This document shows, in pieces, positions 1 to 10,596 of a stretch of DNA of 64,000 nucleotides; within the stretch, counting starts at the first letter, position 1; each line of letters begins with the position of its first letter. Position numbers and translations under genes: made by a program. The notes under the pieces are model-generated. The model saw only the letters and a program-made list of their open reading frames with translations. It ran no database searches and was not told the DNA's origin. The stretch is from Stenotrophomonas sp. BIO128-Bstrain. Its GTDB lineage: Bacteria > Pseudomonadota > Gammaproteobacteria > Xanthomonadales > Xanthomonadaceae. The stretch lies in contig NZ_CP124620.1 in NCBI RefSeq assembly GCF_030128875.1, positions 2,914,001 to 2,978,000 of the forward strand. Reading direction: 5' to 3'.

Positions 1-300
1 GGGTGGGCAGGCGCACAGCAGATGTTCTGGAACACCGAGCACGACATCTACGTGGTCCAGGCGCCGCCCTTCGCGATGAACTGGAGCGTGGGACAGGTGG
101 GCGCTATTGCAGCCGGGAAATTCCCGCCGGAGGAGCCTGCGGGAATCGTGCAGTCGATGGGCCAGGTGGTGACACCTCGCAGCCTGTATCTGCAGCAGTT
201 GCGTGATCGTCTGGGCGAACAGGCGGTGGTCAACATCACCACGGAAGCGCAACGTGACGGGCGCATCTGGGACAGCCTGGCCGATGGTGCGGGGGAATAG
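1..300 (+). CDS. C-terminal end of a probable parallel beta-helix (pectate-lyase-like) protein, partial
   Basis: The reading frame is open from the first base and ends at TAG 298-300, so about 99 residues of a larger protein are present. The pattern W-N-T-E-H ... VQAPP-A-N ... PRSLYLQQLRDRLG resembles, from memory, the C-terminus of secreted right-handed beta-helix proteins that act on polysaccharides. The catalytic part lies outside the window, so substrate and export cannot be judged. A hairpin at 381-409 could end its transcript. The family assignment is tentative. Confidence 0.5.
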   Translation, partial: GWAGAQQMFWNTEHDIYVVQAPPFAMNWSVGQVGAIAAGKFPPEEPAGIVQSMGQVVTPRSLYLQQLRDRLGEQAVVNITTEAQRDGRIWDSLADGAGE

Positions 301-380
301 CGCTCATAGCGGAGAGCGCTGGCAGCCAACGCATTGACGATCAGCTCCGCGATAAGCGGCAGGTGGAGCGCACAACCAAC

Positions 381-409
381 AAAAAAGCCCCCGTTTCCGG
401 AGGCTTTTT
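381..409. terminator. bidirectional hairpin terminator
   Basis: A stem with A-rich left and T-rich right flanks (AAAAAAGCC...GGCTTTTT, one internal mismatch, TTTC loop) lies between the gene ending at 300 and the minus-strand tRNA-Val. It can serve both. Confidence 0.6.
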
Positions 410-420
410 CGACTGAATCA

Positions 421-495
421 TGGTGGGCGGTACAAGGTTCGAACTTGTGACCCTTGCCGTGTGAAGGCAATGCTCTACCGCTGAGCTAACCGCCC
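421..495 (-). tRNA. tRNA-Val (anticodon CAC)
   Basis: The minus strand folds as a complete 75-nt tRNA: acceptor GGGCGGT paired with ACCGCCC, encoded CCA at 421-423, GTTCGAA T-loop, and anticodon loop TTCACAC reading GUG valine codons. It lies downstream of pilZ on the same strand. Confidence 0.95.
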
Positions 496-560
496 GATGC
501 TGCTGAGCCGCTCATTATAGGGCGGCAAATTTCGACGTCAACGGTTTCGCCGAAATTTCT

Positions 561-914
561 TCACATCGTGTGCGTGGGCTTGTCCGCGGTCAGGATACCG
601 GCCAGCAGGGTCTCGATCCGGTGGCGGACGGTCTCCCCTTCCGCACCATCGGCCAGCTGTACGCCGATGCCTGCCGCGCGGTTGCCCTGGGCCCCGGCGG
701 GGGTCACCCAGATCACCTTGCCGGCCACCGGCAGGCGCTCGCCGGAGTCCGGCAGGGTGAGCAGCAGGAACACCTCATCGCCCAGGAAGTAGCGCTTGGG
801 CGTGGGCACGAAGATGCCGCCGTTCTTCACGAACGGCATGTAGGCGCTGTACAGCGCGGCCTTGTCCTTGACGGCAAGGGACAGGATGCCCTGTCGGGCG
901 TTGGTGGCGCTCAT
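561..914 (-). CDS. pilZ: type IV pilus assembly protein PilZ
   Basis: This 117-residue protein is a stand-alone PilZ domain required for type IV pilus formation and twitching. The RxxxR and D/NxSxxG motifs that bind cyclic di-GMP are absent; the N-terminal half runs directly into FVKNGGIFVP. This agrees with the known xanthomonad PilZ, which works through PilB and FimX rather than by binding the nucleotide itself. It overlaps the end of holB by 4 bases (start ATG at 914), so it is probably translated with the upstream replication genes. The same pilZ-holB-tmk linkage occurs across gammaproteobacteria. Confidence 0.92.
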   Translation of the reverse strand: MSATNARQGILSLAVKDKAALYSAYMPFVKNGGIFVPTPKRYFLGDEVFLLLTLPDSGERLPVAGKVIWVTPAGAQGNRAAGIGVQLADGAEGETVRHRIETLLAGILTADKPTHTM

Positions 915-1870
915 GCTCTATTCCCCTTGGCGTGCCGTTCGTTGACCTTTCCCCAGGCCAGCAGCAGCTCAACCACCGCAAGATCGGCGCGCACCGTAGT
1001 GCGCAGCAGGTCGCGGGTGCGGTTGGCCGCATCGAACCAGGCGGCCAGCTTGTGCAATCGATCGGGATCGGTCAAGCCACCGCCGGTGGCCTGGGCCAGG
1101 GCGAGATCGGCGGCGTGGCGCAGGCGCAGGGCGGCGTTGTCGTCGGCGGTCCAGCGCTGGGCCAGTTCGACCGCGCCGGCGCGGCCGGCGACGAGGGCTT
1201 CCAGGTCGGTGGCGACCTGGCGGCGCAGGGCCAAGCCATCCTCGCGCAGCCACTGGTCGGCCAGGCCGGGATGGCCACGCGCGGCGTCCAGCGCTTCGCG
1301 GGCGCTGGCCTCGCTGTGGCCCAGGGTCTGCAGCCAGGCGAGCGCTTCCTCGCGCGGCGGCAGCTTGAACTCCAGGCGCTGGCAGCGGCTGCGGATGGTG
1401 GCCGGCAGGCGGGCGGGGTCGGCGCTGATCAGCCACAGGTAACGGCCGGGCTGCGGCTCTTCCAGGGTCTTGAGCAGGGCGTTGCAGGCGGCGCGGTTGA
1501 TGGCGTCGGCAGGATCGACGATCACCACCTGGGCCACGCCGTACTGGGGGGTCAGCGAGAGCTTCTGAGAGACCTCGCGGATCTGCTCGATCACGATCTC
1601 GGTGCGCAGCTTGTCGCCGGATTTGTTGGGAATGAACGAGATCCGCTGCAGGTCCGGGTGGGTCCCGGCGGCCAGCAGCTGGGCGCTGCGCTTGGCCGCG
1701 GCAGGTTCGCCCTGCCCCAGCACGTGCTCGGCCAGCCGCAGCGCGACGCCCAGCTTGCCCAGGCCGGCCGGGCCGCAGAATAGCAGGCCATGGCCGAGGC
1801 GACCGGCGTCGAGCGCGGCCACGGTCTGGTCATAGGCGCGCTGCTGCCAGGGGGAAAAGGGTTCAGCCAC
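911..1870 (-). CDS. holB: DNA polymerase III subunit delta' (HolB)
   Basis: This clamp-loader subunit pairs with delta and the DnaX subunits to load the beta clamp. I place the start at GTG 1870, preceded by an AGGAG ribosome site inside tmk and overlapping the tmk stop by 8 bases, giving 319 residues. The AAA+ core is recognisable: a Walker-A-like GPAGLGK followed by Leu instead of Thr/Ser, then AGTHPDLQR, and [10 protein letters not shown] with an arginine-rich SRC sensor region. Delta' is a stator and often has an inactive P-loop. The cysteine cluster that binds zinc in E. coli delta' just before AGTHPD is missing here. Confidence 0.93.
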   Translation of the reverse strand: MAEPFSPWQQRAYDQTVAALDAGRLGHGLLFCGPAGLGKLGVALRLAEHVLGQGEPAAAKRSAQLLAAGTHPDLQRISFIPNKSGDKLRTEIVIEQIREVSQKLSLTPQYGVAQVVIVDPADAINRAACNALLKTLEEPQPGRYLWLISADPARLPATIRSRCQRLEFKLPPREEALAWLQTLGHSEASAREALDAARGHPGLADQWLREDGLALRRQVATDLEALVAGRAGAVELAQRWTADDNAALRLRHAADLALAQATGGGLTDPDRLHKLAAWFDAANRTRDLLRTTVRADLAVVELLLAWGKVNERHAKGNRA

Positions 1871-2531
1871 GTTCCGGCTCCTGTGCCAACCATGCATCCA
1901 CGGCCGCCACCACCGCGCCGGCGACGCCGGCCTGGTCCTGGCTGGCGTCGATCAGGCGGTAACGTGCGGGGTCTTCGCTGGCACGCTGGCGGAACACCGC
2001 GCGCACCCGCTGGAAGAAATCATCGTGCTCGCTTTCGATCCGGTCCGGCCACAGGTCGCGGCCGTTGGCGCGCGCACGGCCGACCGCTACGTCCACATCC
2101 AGCAGCAGGGTCAGGCCGGGCAGCAGGCCGACGGCGCGGCGCTCCAGATCGGCGATCCACGCCGGGTCCAGGCCGCGGCCACCGCCCTGGTAGGCGTAGC
2201 TGGAATCTGTGAAGCGGTCGCACAGCACATAGGCGCCGCGCTGCAGCGCCGGGGCGATCACCTGGCGCACGTGCTGGGCGCGGGCGGCGAACACCAGCAG
2301 CAGCTCGGCTTCGGCCGAGAGCGGCTCGGCGGCGATCTCCTCGTCCGGCTTGAGCACCAGCGCGCGGATGCGCTCGGCCAGCGCGGTGCCGCCGGGCTCG
2401 CGGGTCAGCACCACCTCATGGCCACGGGCGTGAAGGGCCTCGCGGATCGCGTTGATGGCGGTGGTCTTGCCGGCGCCCTCGCCCCCTTCCAGGCTGACGA
2501 AATGCGGGTGCCGGTGCAGCGCGGGACTCAT
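1863..2531 (-). CDS. tmk: thymidylate kinase
   Basis: Thymidylate kinase phosphorylates dTMP to dTDP for DNA synthesis. The 222-residue protein shows the P-loop GGEGAGKTT at residues 16-24, the REPGGT motif, the CDRFTDSS base-binding motif and an arginine-rich lid (QGGGRGLD). Its ATG overlaps the mltG stop as ATGA, and its stop overlaps the holB start, so mltG-tmk-holB-pilZ reads as one coupled operon. Length and motifs are normal for the family. Confidence 0.97.
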   Translation of the reverse strand: MSPALHRHPHFVSLEGGEGAGKTTAINAIREALHARGHEVVLTREPGGTALAERIRALVLKPDEEIAAEPLSAEAELLLVFAARAQHVRQVIAPALQRGAYVLCDRFTDSSYAYQGGGRGLDPAWIADLERRAVGLLPGLTLLLDVDVAVGRARANGRDLWPDRIESEHDDFFQRVRAVFRQRASEDPARYRLIDASQDQAGVAGAVVAAVDAWLAQEPERG

Positions 2532-3589
2532 TGGGGGGCGGCCTCGTTGGTGCGTTTGCTGCGCAGTTGCTGCAGGTAGCGGGCAACGGCGGCGTTGTGG
2601 TCGGTGTAGTTGGCCGAGAAGATGTGCGCGCCACTGCCATCGCCCACGGCCACGAAGTACAGCGCGTCCCCCTTGGCTGGCTGCGCGGCGGCATGCAGCG
2701 CGTCACGCCCGGGCATGGCGATCGGGGTCGGGGTCAGGCCGGCGCGCGTGTACGTGTTGTACGGCGTATCGGTGGTGAGGTCGCGCTTGCGGATGTTGCC
2801 GTCGTAGCTGCTGCCGATGCCGTAGATCACGGTCGGGTCGGTCTGCAGCCGCATGCCGATCTTCAGGCGGCGCATGAACACCCCGGCGATCTGCGGGCGC
2901 TCGCTGGGCAGTGCGGTTTCCTTCTCGATGATCGAGGCGAGGATCAGCAGCTCATACGGCGAGTTCAGCGGCAGATCGTCCACGCGGCTGTCCCACGCGG
3001 CGGTGAGTTCTTTTTCCATCGCGGCATGCGCGCGCTTGAGCACGTCGATGTCGCTGTCACCACGCTGGTAGACGTAGGTCTCGGGCAGGAAACGGCCTTC
3101 CGGGTGTTCGCCGGGGAAGCCGATCGCCTTCATCAGCGCGGCATCGTCCAGCGCATCGGTGGTGTGCACCAGCGGATCGGCGCGCTTGAGCGCAGCGCGC
3201 AGCTGCCGGATGTTCCAGCCTTCCACGATGGTGACGCGGTGCTGCAGGACGCGGCCCTGGCGCATGCGGGTCAGCAGCTCGCGCGGGGTCAGCGCCGGAT
3301 CGAGCGCGTATTCACCCACCTTGAGCTTGCCGGCGGCATCGAGCTGGCGTGCCAGCAGCTGCCACTGGGTGTCGCTGCCTTCGTCCACGCCGGCCTGGCG
3401 CAGCTTGCCGAGCACGGTGCTGAAGCCGTCCCCCGAGGCGATCACCACGCTCTCCGCACGGGGGGTGACCGGCGCATCGGCGAACGCGCCCTGGCGATGC
3501 CAGAACCATGCGCCTGCGGCCGCGACCAGCAGGGCCAGCACCAGCAACACGGCCAGTACGGCCAGACATCCCCGTTTCGCACGCGCCAT
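2528..3589 (-). CDS. mltG: endolytic murein transglycosylase MltG
   Basis: MltG (YceG) cleaves nascent glycan strands in peptidoglycan and sets strand length. The protein is anchored by one N-terminal membrane segment (about residues 9-28). The YceG domain carries the catalytic glutamate in [13 protein letters not shown] and the conserved [22 protein letters not shown] and [17 protein letters not shown] blocks. I prefer ATG 3589 over the in-frame GTG 3595 because a GAGGT site sits 5-6 bases before it; this gives 353 residues. The stop is shared with the tmk start (ATGA). Confidence 0.95.
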   Translation of the reverse strand: MARAKRGCLAVLAVLLVLALLVAAAGAWFWHRQGAFADAPVTPRAESVVIASGDGFSTVLGKLRQAGVDEGSDTQWQLLARQLDAAGKLKVGEYALDPALTPRELLTRMRQGRVLQHRVTIVEGWNIRQLRAALKRADPLVHTTDALDDAALMKAIGFPGEHPEGRFLPETYVYQRGDSDIDVLKRAHAAMEKELTAAWDSRVDDLPLNSPYELLILASIIEKETALPSERPQIAGVFMRRLKIGMRLQTDPTVIYGIGSSYDGNIRKRDLTTDTPYNTYTRAGLTPTPIAMPGRDALHAAAQPAKGDALYFVAVGDGSGAHIFSANYTDHNAAVARYLQQLRSKRTNEAAPQ

Positions 3590-3655
3590 GGTCACCTCGA
3601 ATCAAATTCTTCGCCGCGCAGCATACCGCGCGGGTACTGCACACCGCCAAACGGC

Positions 3656-5011
3656 TCAGGCATCGCTGCCCAGCGCCCGCAGCAGGCCACGGGCCTTGGC
3701 GCGGGTCTCGTCCAGTTCCTTGTCGGCCACCGAATCGACCACGATCCCGGCCCCGGTGCGGAAGCTGGCGGTATCGCCGGCCACTTCGGCGGTCCGGATC
3801 AGGATGTTCAGGTCCAGGTCGCCATCGCGGTTCAGCCAGCCGAACGCGCCGGTGTAGGCGCCGCGCGCGGTCTGCTCCAGCTCGGCGATGATCTGCATGC
3901 AGCGCACCTTGGGGCAGCCGGTGATGGTGCCGCCGGGGAAGGTCGCGGCGATCACCTGGCCGGGGCTGACGTCCTCGCGAAGGCGGCCACGCACGTTGCT
4001 GACGATGTGGTGCACGTGGGCGTAGCTCTCCACGGTCATCAGCTCATCCACCTCCACGCTGCCCGGCGCACAGATGCGGCCGAGGTCGTTGCGCTCCAGA
4101 TCGATCAGCATCACGTGCTCGGCGCGCTCCTTGGGATGGCCGACCAGTTCCTGGATCCGCGCGGCATCGTCGTCGCCAGCGAAACGCGGGCGGGTGCCGG
4201 CGATCGGGCGGGTCTGCACGTCATCGCCATGCACCGACACCAGACGCTCGGGCGAAGAGCTGACCACCGCCCTGCCCTGCGCCATGAACAGCCCGGCGAA
4301 CGGGGCGGGGTTGGCCACGCGCAGCTGCGCGTACAGCGCCTGTGGCGAGAGCGCCTCGGTGAACTGCGCGCTCCAGCGGCGGGACAGGTTCACCTGGAAC
4401 ACGTCACCCGCGCGCAGGTAATCGATCACCTTGCCGACGCCGTCGGTGAAGCGCTGTGGCGCGTCTTCGCCGATCGCGACCGGGGGCTGCCAGGTCGGCA
4501 ACGGGGCCAGCGCGGCGGCCGCGGCAAGGTCGTCCTGCAGGGTCTGCAGCAGCGCGGCCTGGCCGCTCTCGCACACGGCATGGAACTGGCCGAGCACGCG
4601 GTCGTGCAGCACGGCCGCCGGGCAGCGCAGGGCCAGCGCGGACGGCAGGCCATCGGCGCGCGCCGGCAAGGCCAGCACGTCTTCGATCTGCCCGGCCAGT
4701 TCGTAATCCAGCATCAGTGCCCAGCCACCGCGGAACGGCAGTGTCGTCTCCTCGCGCGGCAACCGCAGGGCGGCCCAGTGCGCGTCGAGCACGTCGAGGA
4801 AGCGGCCGTCATGCGCCACGCCATCGGCATCACGCACCACGCCGTCGGCATGCAGCGCGAGCGCTTCGCCGCTGCCCATCAGCAGCAGGTCCCAGCGCCC
4901 CTGTGCGGTGCCTGAGGCGGTGGACTCCATCAGCAGCGGGTAGCGCTGCGGGGCCAGGCGCTGCAGGGCCAGCAGGTCGGTGGTGGCGGGCAGCGGAAGC
5001 GTCTGGAACAT
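3656..5011 (-). CDS. pabB: aminodeoxychorismate synthase component I (PabB)
   Basis: PabB converts chorismate and ammonia to aminodeoxychorismate, a folate precursor. The start at ATG 5011 gives 451 residues, a normal PabB length. Conserved chorismate-binding blocks are visible: KERAEHVMLIDLERNDLGR, VESYAHVHHIVSNVRG, the metal-binding TFPGGTITGCPK and GAGIVVDS. The N-terminal LMES motif resembles the tryptophan-binding LLES. The PIAGTRPR motif has alanine where E. coli PabB has its catalytic lysine (PIKGT); this is the residue usually seen in anthranilate synthase TrpE. Operon position favours PabB, but the amino product is worth checking. Confidence 0.82.
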   Translation of the reverse strand: MFQTLPLPATTDLLALQRLAPQRYPLLMESTASGTAQGRWDLLLMGSGEALALHADGVVRDADGVAHDGRFLDVLDAHWAALRLPREETTLPFRGGWALMLDYELAGQIEDVLALPARADGLPSALALRCPAAVLHDRVLGQFHAVCESGQAALLQTLQDDLAAAAALAPLPTWQPPVAIGEDAPQRFTDGVGKVIDYLRAGDVFQVNLSRRWSAQFTEALSPQALYAQLRVANPAPFAGLFMAQGRAVVSSSPERLVSVHGDDVQTRPIAGTRPRFAGDDDAARIQELVGHPKERAEHVMLIDLERNDLGRICAPGSVEVDELMTVESYAHVHHIVSNVRGRLREDVSPGQVIAATFPGGTITGCPKVRCMQIIAELEQTARGAYTGAFGWLNRDGDLDLNILIRTAEVAGDTASFRTGAGIVVDSVADKELDETRAKARGLLRALGSDA

Positions 5012-5106
5012 GACAGGACACCGGAAGGGCGCGAAGCGTGCGCGGGGGCCAGATACACCAAGGCCGCCATGATGGCGGCCCGGGTGGGAGTGCACGGAAC
5101 GGGCGG

Positions 5107-6369
<1,263 letters not shown>

Positions 6370-6429
6370 TGCAGATTCTCCTGACCCGGGTGTTGCGGGT
6401 ATCACGCGGTATAACGCTCAAAAGCACAG

Positions 6430-6447
6430 GGCCGCAAGCGCGGCCCC
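6430..6447 (-). other. acpP-fabF intercistronic hairpin
   Basis: A perfect 7-bp stem (GGGCCGC / GCGGCCC) with an AAGC loop lies between acpP and fabF. On the minus strand it is followed by TGTGCTTTTGAG, a weak U-tract. It could attenuate read-through so that acyl carrier protein is made in excess over FabF, or protect the acpP mRNA end. Confidence 0.5.
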
Positions 6448-6505
6448 ATGGGTTTGCCGCACGCGGTCGCAGCAATCGCCACGGCCGCGCGCGAGCCGCC
6501 TGACA

Positions 6506-6745
6506 TCAAGCCTTGACGTGGGCGTTGATGTAGTCGATCGCAGCCTGCACGGTGCTGATCTTTTCGGCTTCTTCGTCCGGGATTTCGCACTCGAACTCTT
6601 CTTCCAGCGCCATCACCAGTTCAACGGTGTCCAGCGAGTCAGCGCCCAGGTCATCGACGAACGATGCGCTGTTGGTGACTTCCTCTTCCTTGACGCCAAG
6701 CTGTTCGACGACGATTTTCTTGACGCGTTCTTCGATGGTGCTCAT
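6506..6745 (-). CDS. acpP: acyl carrier protein
   Basis: This 79-residue acidic protein carries growing acyl chains on a phosphopantetheine arm attached to Ser37 in the GADSLD motif. The sequence is close to E. coli AcpP throughout (STIEERVKK start, [15 protein letters not shown] helix III region, [10 protein letters not shown] end). The ATG at 6745 follows a purine-rich GGAGCGATATCC leader. A longer open frame upstream has no family similarity and is not used. An unusual feature is a cysteine in helix III (FECEIPDE). Confidence 0.98.
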   Translation of the reverse strand: MSTIEERVKKIVVEQLGVKEEEVTNSASFVDDLGADSLDTVELVMALEEEFECEIPDEEAEKISTVQAAIDYINAHVKA

Positions 6746-6898
6746 TGGATATCGCTCCAGATGGAGTAGTGGTTCAAAAATGACGCCATCCGGTGAGGGA
6801 TGACCGTGGGATAGTGTAGTGGAAACCAGCGACACCTTGCATTGCAGCAAAACATCAAACGGATCAACCACTTGCGGCGCAGTCCTTGCGCCACATGC

Positions 6899-7642
6899 TT
6901 ACGGCATGTACATGCCGCCGTTCACATGGAGGGTTTCGCCGGTGATGTAGCTGGCCGAAGGACCGGCCAGGAACGCCACCGCGTTGGCGATATCGGACGG
7001 CTCGCCGAGCCGCTCCAGGGCGATCGACTTGACCAGCCCGGTGCGCTGCTCTTCCGGCAGGGCCTTGGTCATGTCGGTGTCGATGAAGCCCGGCGCGACC
7101 ACGTTGACCGTGATCCCGCGCGAGCCGATTTCCTTGGCCAGCGACTTGGAGAAGGCAATGATGCCGGCCTTGGCCGCGGCGTAGTTGGCTTGGCCGGCAT
7201 TGCCGGTCACGCCGATCACCGAGGCGATGTTGATGATGCGGCCCTTGCGCGCCTTCATCATGCCGCGCATGACGGCCTTGGAGGTGCGGAAGACGCTGGT
7301 CAGGTTGGTGTCCAGGATCGCCTGCCAGTCTTCTTCCTTCATCCGCAGCAACAGGTTGTCGCGGGTGATGCCGGCGTTGTTGACCAGGATGCTGATGGCG
7401 CCGAATTCCTTGGCGATACCGTCCAGCACGGCCTCCAGCGCAGCAGCGTCGGTGACGTTCAGCGCGCGGCCGTGGCCACCCACGGCAGCCAGGCGCTCAC
7501 CAATGGCGGCGGCACCGGCCTCGGTGGTGGCGGTGCCGATGACGGTCGCGCCCTGCGCGGCCAGTGCGTCGGCGATCGCGGCACCGATACCCCGGCTGGC
7601 GCCGGTGACCAGTGCGATTTCACCCTGAAGGGGCTTGCTCAT
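6899..7642 (-). CDS. fabG: 3-oxoacyl-ACP reductase FabG
   Basis: FabG reduces beta-ketoacyl-ACP with NADPH. It is a classical short-chain dehydrogenase of 247 residues: cofactor motif TGASRGIG at 13-20, NNAG, catalytic Ser/Tyr/Lys in NIASVIG ... NYAAAKAG, and the GG-MYMP C-terminus of true FabGs. The ATG at 7642 follows GAGGAAATGAG. It lies 74 bases after fabD and 153 bases before acpP, a gap long enough for an acpP promoter. Confidence 0.97.
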   Translation of the reverse strand: MSKPLQGEIALVTGASRGIGAAIADALAAQGATVIGTATTEAGAAAIGERLAAVGGHGRALNVTDAAALEAVLDGIAKEFGAISILVNNAGITRDNLLLRMKEEDWQAILDTNLTSVFRTSKAVMRGMMKARKGRIINIASVIGVTGNAGQANYAAAKAGIIAFSKSLAKEIGSRGITVNVVAPGFIDTDMTKALPEEQRTGLVKSIALERLGEPSDIANAVAFLAGPSASYITGETLHVNGGMYMP

Positions 7643-7716
7643 CTCATTTCCTCGAACGGGATCGGCCTGGCCGGTCTGGCGCGAGGCCAGTCCAGCGCGG
7701 GCACGATCGGAAGACA

Positions 7717-8661
7717 TCAGGCGGCCCAGGTCTCGCGGGCCGTCTCGAAATCGGCGGGCGTGGACAGTGTGCGCGCGTCCAGCGATTTGTCGATGCGTTT
7801 GATCAATCCGCTCAGCACCTTGCCCGGGCCACATTCGGCCACCCGGGTGACGCCGCGGGCGGCCAGCGCCTGCACGCAGCCGGTCCACTGGACAGGCAGG
7901 TACAGCTGCTGGACCAGCGCCTGGCGGATGACGTCCACGCCGTCATGCACGCGGGCATCGACGTTCTGCACCACCGGCAGGGCCGGGGCGCGCCAGTCCA
8001 GGCCAGCCATGGTTTCAGCCAGGCGGTTGGCGGCTTCGCGCATCAGCGGGGTGTGCGAGGGCACGCTGACGGCGAGCTTGACGGCCTTGCGGACGCCCTT
8101 CTCGGCCAACAGGGCCAGCGCGCGGTCCACGGCGGCGGCGTCGCCACCGATGACGATCTGGCCGGGCGAGTTGTAGTTGGCCGGGACGACCACCTGGCTG
8201 CCGGCGGCCTGTTCGCAGACCTCCACGACGAGGGCGTCTTCCGCGCCGAGGACGGCGGCCATGGCCCCCACGCCGGTCGGGGCGGCTTCCTGCATCAACT
8301 GGCCGCGCAGGCGCACCAGATGGGCGCCGTCACGCAGCGACAGGGCGCCGGCGGCGACCAGGGCGGTGTACTCGCCCAGGCTGTGGCCGGCCAGGACGGC
8401 CGGCTTGGCGCCGCCAACGGCGTTCCAGGCGCGCCAGACGCCGATGCTGGCCGCCAGCAGGGCCGGCTGGGTGTACTCGGTGCGGTTGAGCATTTCCTCC
8501 GGGCCGCCCTGGGAAAGGGCCCAGAGGTCGACACCGGCGCCGTCGGAGGCCTCGGTGAAGGCCTCGCGGATCTGCGGGTGCAGCTCGGCCAGTTCGGCCA
8601 GCATGCCCAGCGACTGCGAGCCCTGGCCCGGGAACACGAATGCGAGATTGGTATCGGTCAC
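7717..8661 (-). CDS. fabD: malonyl-CoA:ACP transacylase FabD
   Basis: FabD loads malonyl groups onto ACP to prime each elongation cycle. Motifs are GQGSQS near residue 12, the nucleophile Ser94 in GHSLGEYTA, an active-site arginine in LVRLRGQLM, and a histidine in SVPSHTPLM. The frame could open at TTG 8679, but GTG 8661 has an AGGCGG site at suitable distance and gives the usual N-terminus just before FVFPGQGSQ; that start gives 314 residues. It follows the kinase-like gene and precedes fabG. Confidence 0.95.
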   Translation of the reverse strand: MTDTNLAFVFPGQGSQSLGMLAELAELHPQIREAFTEASDGAGVDLWALSQGGPEEMLNRTEYTQPALLAASIGVWRAWNAVGGAKPAVLAGHSLGEYTALVAAGALSLRDGAHLVRLRGQLMQEAAPTGVGAMAAVLGAEDALVVEVCEQAAGSQVVVPANYNSPGQIVIGGDAAAVDRALALLAEKGVRKAVKLAVSVPSHTPLMREAANRLAETMAGLDWRAPALPVVQNVDARVHDGVDVIRQALVQQLYLPVQWTGCVQALAARGVTRVAECGPGKVLSGLIKRIDKSLDARTLSTPADFETARETWAA

Positions 8662-8742
8662 GCGATCATCCGCCTGCAAAAATCGAACGGCGAATGATAA
8701 AGGGGAACGTCGCCCTTCGTCTGTACTGCCGCGTATGTGGGC

Positions 8743-9525
8743 TCAGGTGAACAGCTGGAGGATGTCGAGGTCGCCGTCGCTGAAGAAGTCGATGCAGATC
8801 ACGGCCAGCATCAGCACGCCCAGGGTCGTGGCGCCGTGGACGATCAGGATCGAGTGGGCCAGCGCGCGGGCCGAGCGGCCCATTTTCATGCTGTAACGGG
8901 CCAGCCCCTGGAGGCGACCGGTGACATCGTGGGCATGAGCGAGGACCGGCGCTTCGGCGCCGTCCATGGCCTGCGCCATCAGGCTCTGCAGCTGCTGCGG
9001 CCGATCTTCGTAGTACTTGGCCACGCCGTAGCCGAACATCAGCCAGTCGCGGGCCTGGGCCTGGGCGAGGTCCATGACTTCCAGGGGGTCTTCTTCGAAA
9101 TCGATGAAGCCGATCTCGTTGCCGTCCCAGGTCAGGTTGCGCGGCAGTGGCTGGCCGAAATAAGCGCCTTTGCGGTGAGCCTGGGCGATGGCGTTCATCG
9201 CCGCGGACACCAGGCGGTCGCGGCCGGCATCGTCGGCTTCGCGAAGGCAGGTGTTGAACGAGGAGCCGTTGTCGCCCAGCACGAGGGCGGCGTGGCCGCT
9301 GCCGATCACGCTGGGGACGTTGACGCCCTGGGCCTGCAGTTCGGCCAGGCGGCGGGCTTCGGTTTCGCGGGCGGCATCGCCCCCGCGGTGCGGTGGTGGA
9401 CGCAGGGCATCAAGCTGGAAGCGGCGGGCGATGAAGTTCAGCAGCCCCAGCGCGACCACGCGGCTTCCTTCGCCGTACTGCTTCAGCCAGGCGCGCTGCC
9501 CTTCGATGACGATGGGCTCAACCAT
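8743..9525 (-). CDS. membrane-anchored kinase-like protein of unknown role
   Basis: The 260-residue protein looks like a small lipopolysaccharide-kinase or BUD32-type phosphotransferase. It has AHRKGAYFGQPLPRNLTW, placed like a catalytic HxxxxxxxN loop, and GFIDFEEDP, placed like the metal-binding DFG. A hydrophobic segment at about residues 228-250 (SILIVHGATTLGVLMLAVIC) suggests a C-terminal membrane anchor. The start has an AGGAG site. It sits between fabH and fabD, a place held by no fatty-acid enzyme elsewhere, so a link to lipid or envelope metabolism is possible. I do not recognise its substrate. Confidence 0.7.
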   Translation of the reverse strand: MVEPIVIEGQRAWLKQYGEGSRVVALGLLNFIARRFQLDALRPPPHRGGDAARETEARRLAELQAQGVNVPSVIGSGHAALVLGDNGSSFNTCLREADDAGRDRLVSAAMNAIAQAHRKGAYFGQPLPRNLTWDGNEIGFIDFEEDPLEVMDLAQAQARDWLMFGYGVAKYYEDRPQQLQSLMAQAMDGAEAPVLAHAHDVTGRLQGLARYSMKMGRSARALAHSILIVHGATTLGVLMLAVICIDFFSDGDLDILQLFT

Positions 9526-9544
9526 GACAGTTCTCCTGAAATGC

Positions 9545-9587
9545 TTACGGCCCCGTAATGGGGCCGTAACGACAGCGTCACGTTGTC
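9545..9587 (-). other. fabH-kinase intercistronic double hairpin
   Basis: A perfect 10-bp stem (TTACGGCCCC / GGGGCCGTAA, loop GTAAT) at 9545-9569 is followed by a smaller stem CGACA/TGTCG. There is no T-tract, so this is more likely an mRNA-stability or attenuation element than a full terminator. Confidence 0.5.
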
Positions 9588-9600
9588 GTAACTGACACTA

Positions 9601-10578
9601 TCAATAGCGCAGCAGAGCAGAACCCCACGTGAAGCCGCCGCCGAAGGCTTCCAGCAGCAGCAGCTGGCCGCGCTCCACACGGCCGGAGCGGACCGCGTGG
9701 TCCAGCGCCATCGGCACGGAGGCCGAGGACGTATTGCCGTGCTTGTCGACCGTCACCACCACCTGGTCCATGGACATCTCCAGGCGCTTGGCGGTGGCTT
9801 CGATGATGCGCAGGTTGGCCTGGTGCGGGATCAGCCAGTCCAGGTCGGCCTTGGTCAGCGCATTGGCTTCCAGGGTCTCATCGACGACCGAGTCCAGCGC
9901 CTTGACGGCGTACTTGAACACGTCGTTGCCCTTCATCAGGATCGCGCCGCGGGCATTGTCGCCCTCGCCGAAACCGGCCGAGACGCCCACCGGGTTCCAC
10001 AGCAGTTCTTTCTTGCTGCCATCCGAATGCAGGTGGGTGCTGAGGATGCCGGTGTCTTCGTCGGCCTTGAGCACGACGGCGCCCGCGCCATCGCCGAACA
10101 GCACGCAGGTGGTGCGCTCGGTCCAGTCGACGATACGGGTCAGGGTTTCCGCACCGATGACCAGCACATGGCGTGCATCACCGGAACGAATGAATTTGTC
10201 GGCCACGCTCAACGCGAACACGAAGCCCGAACAGGCGGCGTTGACGTCGAAGGCGGGGCAACCGCTCGCACCGAGCTTGGCCTGGATCAGGCACGCGGTG
10301 GACGGGAAAATCAGGTCAGGCGTGGTGGTACCCACCACGATCATGTCGAGCTGCGAAGCGTCGATACCGGCCGCTTCAAGCGCACGTACCGCGGCGTGGT
10401 AGCCGAGGTCGCTGGTGGTCTCGCCTTCGGCCGCAATGTGCCGTTCGCGGATACCAGTGCGCGATTGAATCCACTCATCGCTGGTGTCGACCATTTTCTC
10501 CAGATCCTGGTTGGTCAACACTTTTTCGGGCAAATAACTACCGGTGCCCGCGATCCTCGAGTAGATCCGCTTGCTCAT
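9601..10578 (-). CDS. fabH: beta-ketoacyl-ACP synthase III (FabH)
   Basis: FabH starts fatty acid synthesis by condensing an acyl-CoA with malonyl-ACP. The 325-residue protein has the Cys-His-Asn triad: Cys116 in [11 protein letters not shown], His in IPHQANLRI, and Asn in HGNTSSASV. The C-terminal [13 protein letters not shown] is typical. It follows rpmF after an 88-base gap holding two hairpins. Unlike E. coli, there is no plsX between rpmF and fabH. Confidence 0.97.
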   Translation of the reverse strand: MSKRIYSRIAGTGSYLPEKVLTNQDLEKMVDTSDEWIQSRTGIRERHIAAEGETTSDLGYHAAVRALEAAGIDASQLDMIVVGTTTPDLIFPSTACLIQAKLGASGCPAFDVNAACSGFVFALSVADKFIRSGDARHVLVIGAETLTRIVDWTERTTCVLFGDGAGAVVLKADEDTGILSTHLHSDGSKKELLWNPVGVSAGFGEGDNARGAILMKGNDVFKYAVKALDSVVDETLEANALTKADLDWLIPHQANLRIIEATAKRLEMSMDQVVVTVDKHGNTSSASVPMALDHAVRSGRVERGQLLLLEAFGGGFTWGSALLRY

Positions 10579-10596
10579 TGCATGTCCTGTAGCACG

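Noticed and set aside
2531..4915. A 794-codon plus-strand frame
   Set aside because: It is antisense to mltG and pabB, both clearly real, and has no recognisable domain.
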